This document shows positions 24,281-30,435 of a DNA stretch of 32,745 bases, in pieces. The stretch lies in IMG/VR virus record IMGVR_UViG_3300025570_002156, positions 1 through 32,745 of that record; one strand, written 5' to 3'. The notes under the pieces are model-generated. The model saw only the letters and a program-made list of their open reading frames with translations, did no database searches and was not told where the DNA came from. A program made the position numbers and the translations under genes. Origin of the DNA: a virus. The number at the start of each line of letters is the position of its first letter. The first letter of the stretch is position 1.

Positions 24281-26137
24281 TTAATTTCCGTTATGAATGT
24301 AGCATGGGACTTTTTGGGTTGTAGTAGCAGGGTAGTAAGCTGCCTCAAAAAACCCTTCGTGAGCGCCAAAACCCTCAAGCGATACAGGATTATCTAAAAC
24401 GTTTGAATAAGGGATACATTTATAAACACAGGGGTTATCTTCTATATATTCAAAATATTCTGGTCTAGTAAATATATAAATATTTAAGCCTTTGTGTTTT
24501 TTTTGTAGGTTTTTTAAGAGAGAGTTTAAAAAAAGCACATCTGTCCCAGATTCTGGCATTATAACTGCCACTCGCTTACCTTTATCGTCTGTAGATAGGA
24601 GGTCTTCGAAAGACACAGGTTTCTTTAAGTTCTCTTTTTTGGCTATCTCTATGAAGTGGTGATAAAGACTATTTTGATCAACCTCTCCAGATTTAATTTT
24701 ATTAAACCAGTGTTTAAATCCATCGTTCTTCTGATCCACATCATCATTTAATACGTTTTTATAAAGATCTATAATGAACTCTTTATCTTCGAGCCCTTCT
24801 GGTTTGAGATAAAACTCGTTGTGAGCTGAATTTTTTATATCAACATCCTCGTCTAGTAAGGGCATATCATCAATAATTGATTCAAGTTTTTTGCCTATAA
24901 CTTCTATAGAAAAGTTTTCCATTACCCAAGACCTAGCCTTCTCGCCAACACTTGACCTTTCTTCGTCGGACATATCAAAAACAGTATTTAGCATTTGCTT
25001 GATACTCTCAGCGTCTGTCGAAGCTTTGATGAATTGAGTACCTGGTTCCCTATACTCATGCCAACTAAGAGGTAACCCGCCGCTCTCTTCTGTGCAGCTG
25101 TCTTCGCCGCATGAGTAATCTGTGACCAAGGTTATGAGTTCTGTGAGTTTAGCCTCTTGGACTGGTATTTCCTGACCACCGCTAGTAAATGGGTGGCAGT
25201 ACACATCCATTAGATTATATACTTCGTTAAGCTGTTCTTCGGAAACGCCAGCGCTTACATTTGTAGTGTTTAAAGTTTCCTCACCGCACTCTCTGCATTT
25301 TTGATTTTGACCAGTAAAGTTTCTTACATGATATGAATTGCATGACGAACAGAAATAAGTTGTTAAAATATCCCTTCCGTCCATTCCTTTCTCTTCTAGA
25401 AGCCTCATTATATCCCAGCCTTCTGACCAATGGGTGTGCAATAAAAGTTTTACGTTTGGTTTGTCTTTTTTAAACATCTTAAAACCATCAAGCAAGTTAG
25501 GCACTGACTTCCTTAGTTGGTTTCTGAAAACAAAACCCACCACAAAATCATCTCCTTCAATGCCATGAAAGGATCTTAAATTACCCCTTGCCTCATCACT
25601 AATCCTATGAAAATTTTCTACATCTAATGAACCTCTAAGTGTTTTTACATGGTCGTAGCCCATTTCTTTGAAAGCCGTCTCGGCGAAAGTAGACCAAACG
25701 TAGTAGTTTTTTATTTTAGGGGCATACTCTACTGCTTGAGGCAAAATAGGCAAACTGTCCAAGGTTGTCCAAACCATACAATTAACTTTGTTCCACCAAG
25801 GTTTATGGTGAAAGTTTGTAAATGCCCAAATATCCTCTGCCCCGATATAAACGTCTGGTCTTACCTTTTCTACTATAGTATCTATTTCAAAAAAACCGTA
25901 ACCATCCATTCTCTTTTCTTCTTCAGATCTTGAAGAATAGCTATTAGAAACCGAACCATAACAATCCCAAGGAAGCAGTTCTAAACTCTTGTCTCCAGCC
26001 ATCTTCATGTTGGCGGCTTCAATTATCTTGTATTTGCCTGTTTTATAAAGATATTTTAAAACGTTTTTCTGATTCTTTCCAAAACCAGTGAAAGCTTTGC
26101 AGAAATTAGAGTGAATGAGTACGGTTTTTTTTCTCAT
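24281..26137 (-). CDS. Multidomain glycosyltransferase: GT4, zinc ribbon, DUF4214, GT9 N-terminal half
   Basis: 618 residues. About 1-430 is a GT-B GT4-type transferase: N-terminal RKKTVLIHSNFCKAFTGFGK and C-terminal PFTSGGQEIPVQEAK (316-330) with the EX4-7E acidic pair. A four-Cys zinc-ribbon-like insert, CSSC then CREC (C263, C266, C281, C284), interrupts the nucleotide-sugar domain. A DUF4214-like module follows (about 452-500; EFIIDLYKNVLNDD ... HWFNKI). From about 520 the sequence matches the beginning of GT9 enzymes: KRVAVIMPESGTDVLFLNSL, YIFTRPEYFEYIEDNPCVYK. It ends at a TAA, after which the next frame carries on the GT9 fold. The start shares a base with the upstream stop (TAATG). 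Confidence 0.75.
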   Translation of the reverse strand: MRKKTVLIHSNFCKAFTGFGKNQKNVLKYLYKTGKYKIIEAANMKMAGDKSLELLPWDCYGSVSNSYSSRSEEEKRMDGYGFFEIDTIVEKVRPDVYIGAEDIWAFTNFHHKPWWNKVNCMVWTTLDSLPILPQAVEYAPKIKNYYVWSTFAETAFKEMGYDHVKTLRGSLDVENFHRISDEARGNLRSFHGIEGDDFVVGFVFRNQLRKSVPNLLDGFKMFKKDKPNVKLLLHTHWSEGWDIMRLLEEKGMDGRDILTTYFCSSCNSYHVRNFTGQNQKCRECGEETLNTTNVSAGVSEEQLNEVYNLMDVYCHPFTSGGQEIPVQEAKLTELITLVTDYSCGEDSCTEESGGLPLSWHEYREPGTQFIKASTDAESIKQMLNTVFDMSDEERSSVGEKARSWVMENFSIEVIGKKLESIIDDMPLLDEDVDIKNSAHNEFYLKPEGLEDKEFIIDLYKNVLNDDVDQKNDGFKHWFNKIKSGEVDQNSLYHHFIEIAKKENLKKPVSFEDLLSTDDKGKRVAVIMPESGTDVLFLNSLLKNLQKKHKGLNIYIFTRPEYFEYIEDNPCVYKCIPYSNVLDNPVSLEGFGAHEGFFEAAYYPATTTQKVPCYIHNGN

Positions 26138-26598
26138 TATTTATTGTTTGTTTTGTAGGTGAATATTTCATTTAAAACGAATTTAAAATACTCAACCAGA
26201 AGATAGGCTTCCGACATCTCTAAGCCTATACCAAATTTATTGGCGGAGTTTCTAGACACAGAGAAGGAAAAAGCTTTTGTTCCATCGTTTTTTGTGTAAG
26301 GGCTTAACGATATAGATGTTTTATTGTCATCGAAACTATGAAAAGCATTGAATTTTTCGTAATTCTCAATCGCATAAATAAAACCGCCCAGTTCGATCTC
26401 ATTAAACTTAACAGAGGCGCACTTTTCTGGGTCCTTAGCATTTTCAGCAAACGAACCGCTCTTAGTCTTGTTATTCCAAGAGTGCTGCTTAATGGCTGTC
26501 ATATAAACACAAGGGGTTTCGCTTTTTCCTTTAATGCCTAAACGGAAACCAAAAGCGTTTCCTGTGTTTTTCGAATTTGGCTTGTAGAACTGAATCAT
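26137..26598 (-). CDS. Hypothetical protein, possibly a nucleic-acid-binding (Whirly/PC4-like) protein
   Basis: 153 residues, not recognised with certainty. Long antiparallel strands: FGFRLGIKGKSETPCVYMTA, then an exposed KQHSWNNKTKSGSFAENAKD. Next comes ASVKFNEIELGGFIYAIENY, followed by ISLSPYTKNDGTKAFSFSVS, and a C-terminal helix EAYLLVEYFKFVLNEIF. A curved sheet plus a C-terminal helix with a conserved 'KFNExExGGFIxAI' is the sort of layout seen in Whirly/PC4-like ssDNA-binding proteins, often found in replication regions. Next to it are the kinase-like and glycosyltransferase genes. Treat as a hypothesis. Confidence 0.35.
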   Translation of the reverse strand: MIQFYKPNSKNTGNAFGFRLGIKGKSETPCVYMTAIKQHSWNNKTKSGSFAENAKDPEKCASVKFNEIELGGFIYAIENYEKFNAFHSFDDNKTSISLSPYTKNDGTKAFSFSVSRNSANKFGIGLEMSEAYLLVEYFKFVLNEIFTYKTNNK

Positions 26599-26606
26599 CT
26601 TGCTAT

Positions 26607-26634
26607 ATAATATATACAGAACAAGCGTTTTCTA
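26607..26634 (-). promoter_or_regulatory. Possible promoter (TAGAAA/TATTAT) of the hypothetical gene ending at 26137
   Basis: Minus strand TAGAAA (26629-26634), 16-nt spacer, TATTAT (26607-26612), then 8 nt to the ATG at 26598. The same TAGAAA-N16-TATxAT arrangement, with a similarly short distance to ATG, stands before the kinase-like gene at 27718. It sits in the 49-nt gap between the two genes. Confidence 0.35.
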
Positions 26635-26647
26635 GTATATTTTTATT

Positions 26648-27718
26648 TTATTTTACTTTATCGGTAATAGGTCTTGTTATTATTCTGCTTAAAAGATCTT
26701 TGATATCATCGCCACAGGAAATTCTTTCTAGATTATGGTAGCATTTTGAAAAATCAACAGATAATGACAATAATTTATGAGGTCTTCTGGTTTCAAATAT
26801 TGTTTCCTCTATCAAGTAATCAAAGAAAAGTTTGGAGAAGAATAAGCAAGATGTTATTCTCATACAATATTCGTATTGGGGTCTTAGCGAGTTCATGTCT
26901 TTTTTATTGAAATCGCAGTATTTTTTAAAAAATAAAAGGGAAGATCTTTTGCTAAGGCCAGAGCTAACAGCAAAATAACAAACATCGAAAACTGGATTAC
27001 CAGAGAAATTGAATCCTAAATTCTTGTATTTATATAAACCGTGCCTAGTTATTATATTGTCTAACTCAAAATGTCCATGACAAGCTCTGTCTCCCTCAAG
27101 AATCGTTTCGTCATAATTTGAGAAGACTTCTTCGTAAAGAAGGGAAAAAACTTTTTTTATTTTGCCTATTTTATGAATGGAAGATATACTCTCTTTTAAA
27201 ATTTTAGACTGCTCTTCTATTTTTGTTTTGTTTAGAAACATGTCTAGATATTCACGGCAAGAGATTTTGCTTTTTAGATTGCTAAAGTGGTATAGGGTGT
27301 AAAAAAAAGATTCATCATTTTCTATGACGGACGCTATGCCTTCGCCTCTTATATCATAACCTTCATCATGAGCAGAGAGCAAAAACAGTATGTCGTTTCC
27401 TATCCTGATCTTTCCTGAGTCTAGAAAGTAAGGAATTAGTGGAGATTTATTATTTTTTAGAAACTCCGACTCGTTTTTTAGAACGAAACAATCGTCATCG
27501 AGAGAAATTTTGATAGAGTATAAAAGATCCCCGCTAATTATTTTGTAGTTATCAAAGTTCTCATTTCCAAAAAGCTCTACCAACGAATCTATTTTGATAT
27601 CTGTGTTGGACTTTGATATCACTTCCTTAATAATCTCGTAAGCAGCTTCGTTTTTATCTACTATTTTTTCGGTGTCAAAAGCGTAAGCCCTTCCAGAAAA
27701 TAATTGCGACGCGTTCAT
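26648..27718 (-). CDS. APH-like kinase-fold protein lacking catalytic acids (pseudokinase?)
   Basis: 356 residues. The layout is that of aminoglycoside/choline kinase-fold enzymes: an N-lobe with SGDLLYSIKISLDDDCFVLK (62-81) and LFLLSAHDEGYD, a helical middle, then the catalytic region. At HGHFELDN (214-221) the family has HGDxxxxN; the catalytic Asp is replaced by His216. At LGFNFSGNPVFDVC (234-247) the family has IDFxxxxxGxPxxDLA; the metal-binding Asp is Gly235. Both acids are therefore missing, although the fold-forming GNPxxD is kept. A perfect 12-bp inverted repeat encloses the start codon. Likely a binding or regulatory protein, or an unusual transferase. Confidence 0.55.
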   Translation of the reverse strand: MNASQLFSGRAYAFDTEKIVDKNEAAYEIIKEVISKSNTDIKIDSLVELFGNENFDNYKIISGDLLYSIKISLDDDCFVLKNESEFLKNNKSPLIPYFLDSGKIRIGNDILFLLSAHDEGYDIRGEGIASVIENDESFFYTLYHFSNLKSKISCREYLDMFLNKTKIEEQSKILKESISSIHKIGKIKKVFSLLYEEVFSNYDETILEGDRACHGHFELDNIITRHGLYKYKNLGFNFSGNPVFDVCYFAVSSGLSKRSSLLFFKKYCDFNKKDMNSLRPQYEYCMRITSCLFFSKLFFDYLIEETIFETRRPHKLLSLSVDFSKCYHNLERISCGDDIKDLLSRIITRPITDKVK

Positions 27719-27742
27719 CTACTAATTATACTGGAAGGGCTT
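27685..27742. repeat. Perfect 12-bp inverted repeat around a promoter and start codon
   Basis: aagcccttccag (27685-27696) and ctggaagggctt (27731-27742) are exact reverse complements separated by 34 bp. One arm is in codons 8-11 of the kinase-like gene. The other fills most of the spacer between the TAGAAA and TATAAT elements. The start codon and -10 are in the loop. It could be a two-site operator, or a hairpin in read-through RNA that hides the start codon. There is no T-run after it, so it is not a typical terminator. Confidence 0.65.
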
Positions 27743-27752
27743 GAGTTTTCTA
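27725..27752 (-). promoter_or_regulatory. Promoter of the kinase-like gene (perfect TATAAT, 6 nt before ATG)
   Basis: Minus strand: a perfect TATAAT (27725-27730) ends 6 nt before the ATG at 27718, so transcription would begin about at the start codon. The hexamer 16 nt upstream is TAGAAA (27747-27752), not TTGACA, as also seen at 26629-26634. The spacer contains one arm of the 12-bp inverted repeat. Confidence 0.5.
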
Positions 27753-27765
27753 TTTTGCTAAATAT

Positions 27766-27990
27766 CTAGGCGGCACCAATTTTCTGACCCTTAAGACTCA
27801 AACCTTTAAGGCTAGCTTTAGCAAACTTGCGAGTATTCTTCGCATTTCGATCATAAACAGTCACGTAAAGTGGGCTTTCAGAAACGAACTGAGCGTTCAC
27901 AGCCTCACCAGCTTTAGTATAAAGACCGAAGAAACGGCCCTTGCTGCTACGGATTGCTTTCATGATTTTGTTTTGTTGTGTTTTGTTCAT
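27766..27990 (-). CDS. Small basic protein, likely nucleic-acid associated
   Basis: 74 residues, strongly basic. After a helical KTQQNKIMKAIRSSKGRFFG come strands LYTKAGEAVNAQFVSESPLY and VTVYDRNAKNTRKFAKASLK, ending LSLKGQKIGAA. The composition suggests a small beta-barrel or histone-like binder, but no family is recognised. It has its own near-perfect promoter, overlapping the end of the Clp gene, with the -10 9 nt before the ATG. This suggests strong expression independent of the upstream operon. Confidence 0.5.
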   Translation of the reverse strand: MNKTQQNKIMKAIRSSKGRFFGLYTKAGEAVNAQFVSESPLYVTVYDRNAKNTRKFAKASLKGLSLKGQKIGAA

Positions 27991-27999
27991 ATAAGAAAT

Positions 28000-28028
28000 A
28001 TATTAGCATATACTTATTTTATTGTCAA
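28000..28028 (-). promoter_or_regulatory. Sigma-70 consensus promoter of the small basic gene
   Basis: Minus strand: perfect TTGACA (28023-28028), the optimal 17-nt spacer, then TAATAT (28000-28005), then 9 nt to the ATG at 27990. The -35 is inside the last codons of the Clp-type gene and the -10 overlaps its stop codon. This is the best promoter in the window, and it would give a 2-3 nt leader. Confidence 0.75.
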
Positions 28029-30435
28029 CACTTTTTAGCATTATCTCTGATGTTTTTGAGTTTTTGACAACTAGTTTTGCAATTGGAACTTGGACTTTTT
28101 CTTTGACGTATCTTTTTACATCCCTTACGTGCATCTTTTTGTTTTTAATATCGTTAAAAATGCAATCTATAGAGGTGTTTTTAACAATTATGCTTATGTT
28201 TTTCTTTTTTAATTTATCTTTTATCTTGTCAAGCTCAAATTTTATAATTCTTTTGATGTCGGAGTCTCCAAGGTCATCGAAAACCAGTACATCATTTATT
28301 CTAGCAAGAAGTTCTGGTTTAAGCTTTCCCTTTACTGACTCCTTGTAAGAATCAGACTTAACTCCTTCGTCTTGAACAAATCCCATGCTCGGCTTGTTGG
28401 CTTTTTCGTGCCCTATATTACTTGTTAAAATAACTATAGACTTAGAAAAGTCAACCTTGTTGTGCTTGTTGTCTTCTATGTAACCCTCATCTAAAAGGTG
28501 GAGCAATAAGTTTAAAACTTGTGGGTCGGCCTTCTCTACTTCGTCAAAAAGAACAACGCAGTTTGGATTGTCCTTAACAAACTTAGTAAGCATTCCTCCT
28601 TCTTCATAGCCGACATAGCCAGAATTAGAGCCAATAAGTTTGCTAATACCTGTCTTGTCATACAACTCACTCATGTTTATCTGAATAATGGCATTTTCAT
28701 TACCAAAAAAGTTTTTGGCTATTTTCTTTGCTGTGTATGTTTTCCCGACACTGGTCGGACCAACAAAGAACATGCTGGCTAAAGGCTTATCTTCATCCGT
28801 GAATCCAGCTTTAGCACAACTGAGTAGGTCATTAACCTTGTTAATAACAGAGTCTTGCCCGAAAATTTCCTTAGACATTCTTTGGGAGAAAGAAGAAAAG
28901 CCTTGTCTGCTTTCTTTTATCTGGTCAACAGAAACTTTTCCATGTTCAGAAATAATCTCAAGGATATCGCTCTTTTTAATGGTTACTGGATCTAAATAAG
29001 ATTCTTCATTTAATCTTTTTAAGTCCAAGAGAAACAAGTTGAATTTTTCTTTGACATCTTCAACATCTTGGTCTCCCTTAGATAAAAAGTCTACAAACTC
29101 TTTGTGGCTGTTTACTAGCTCATCGGACGGCTTAGAATTTTTTATTTTTATTCTAGAACCTACTTGGTCTATTATATCAAAAGCTTTATCTGGGAAATTT
29201 TTATTGCTAACCAAGTTGGAGGATAAATCTACAACACAATCAATAATTGTTTTGCTATATCTAACATTATGAAAGTCTTCGTATCTGGATTTGCAATTAT
29301 ATAATATTTTTTTTGTATCCTCTACCGAAGGTTCTGACACCTCTATATTAAAAAACCTTCTTTTCATTGCCGAGTCTTTCTTGAATATCTTTTCGTATTC
29401 GTCTGACGTCGTAGAACCTATGCATTTAATCTCTCCTCTGGCGAGCATTGGTTTTAGCATGTTTGCCGCATCGATGCTTCCTTCTTGGTTTCCTCCTGCA
29501 CCAAATATAGTATGAATCTCATCAAAGAAAAGAATGATGTGGGGGTTTTGTTTGGCCATTTCAAGGAGGTCTTTGAACTTAGCTTCAAACTGACCTCTAT
29601 ACTGAGTGCCAGACAACATAGAAGCAATATCAACGCTCATAATTTCCATTCCTAAAAGGTTAGAGGAAACATCTGCTTGGCAAATTTTAGTAGCCAAAGC
29701 TTCTACTATAGCTGTTTTACCAACGCCAGCGTCACCAGTTAATATTGCATTACTTTTGTTCTTTTTAGAGATGGTTTCTATGAGGAGTTTGATTTCCTCG
29801 TCCCTTCCATATACATCTGGGAGCTTTCCTTCCGAATAAAGATCGTTTAAGCTTGTTAAAAAAGAAGGTATTTTATTAGGTTCTTCATTAGGAGGGTCTG
29901 AAATTTCAACAAAGTCAGAAAGGTCCCCCAACAAATCGTCCAATGATAATGGGTCTGGATTATTAGATTGATCTCCCTTGGCATAGTTTTCCAAGGTATC
30001 ACTAAAGCTTTGGATTCCTATATCTGGGAAAACATACATTGATGTGTCTAATATTCCAAGAAGGATATGTTCAATTCCAACATAATGATGGTCAAGCTTC
30101 TGCGAAATTTTATTAGCAGAATTCATTGCATCTAAAACTTCTTTATGCCAAGGGTCTGAATTTTTGTTAGCATAGAACTTTTCACTCATTCCTGCCCTTT
30201 CTTCGAGTTGGTTTATTTTATCAACTATGTCTTCTGGTTTAAACTTAAAACCTATATCTTCTATAAGATCTTTTAAGGTCCCAGACATGTTTTCAGCACA
30301 ACCGAATACGACATGTAAATTATTGACATTGTTATGCCCCATCTCTTTAGAAAGATCAAAGGCGGATTTGTAAGCTTTTTTAGCTCTAGGCGTTAAGTTA
30401 AAGTCTTTAAATATCACGTTGTTAAATACACTCAT
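28003..30435 (-). CDS. ClpA/ClpC-like AAA+ protein unfoldase
   Basis: 810 residues with an N-domain (Clp-N-like, about 10-150) and two AAA+ modules. First module: Walker A GDAGVGKT (234-241), pore loop QYRGQFE (278-284), Walker B ILFFDEIH (301-308). Second: Walker A GPTSVGKT (559-566), pore loop GYVGYEEGG (606-614), Walker B VVLFDEVEK (627-635), sensor TSN (671-673). The linker is short, so there is no ClpB-type middle coiled coil. SMGFVQDE (683-690) stands exactly where ClpA and ClpC have their ClpP-binding loop (IGL/VGF). No ClpP is seen in the window, so it may dock on host ClpP. ATGA overlap with the polymerase gene. Confidence 0.85.
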   Translation of the reverse strand: MSVFNNVIFKDFNLTPRAKKAYKSAFDLSKEMGHNNVNNLHVVFGCAENMSGTLKDLIEDIGFKFKPEDIVDKINQLEERAGMSEKFYANKNSDPWHKEVLDAMNSANKISQKLDHHYVGIEHILLGILDTSMYVFPDIGIQSFSDTLENYAKGDQSNNPDPLSLDDLLGDLSDFVEISDPPNEEPNKIPSFLTSLNDLYSEGKLPDVYGRDEEIKLLIETISKKNKSNAILTGDAGVGKTAIVEALATKICQADVSSNLLGMEIMSVDIASMLSGTQYRGQFEAKFKDLLEMAKQNPHIILFFDEIHTIFGAGGNQEGSIDAANMLKPMLARGEIKCIGSTTSDEYEKIFKKDSAMKRRFFNIEVSEPSVEDTKKILYNCKSRYEDFHNVRYSKTIIDCVVDLSSNLVSNKNFPDKAFDIIDQVGSRIKIKNSKPSDELVNSHKEFVDFLSKGDQDVEDVKEKFNLFLLDLKRLNEESYLDPVTIKKSDILEIISEHGKVSVDQIKESRQGFSSFSQRMSKEIFGQDSVINKVNDLLSCAKAGFTDEDKPLASMFFVGPTSVGKTYTAKKIAKNFFGNENAIIQINMSELYDKTGISKLIGSNSGYVGYEEGGMLTKFVKDNPNCVVLFDEVEKADPQVLNLLLHLLDEGYIEDNKHNKVDFSKSIVILTSNIGHEKANKPSMGFVQDEGVKSDSYKESVKGKLKPELLARINDVLVFDDLGDSDIKRIIKFELDKIKDKLKKKNISIIVKNTSIDCIFNDIKNKKMHVRDVKRYVKEKVQVPIAKLVVKNSKTSEIMLKSVDNKISIC

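Noticed and set aside
27685-27742. Rho-independent terminator after the small basic gene
   Set aside because: The loop is 34 nt and no T-run follows the stem on the minus strand.
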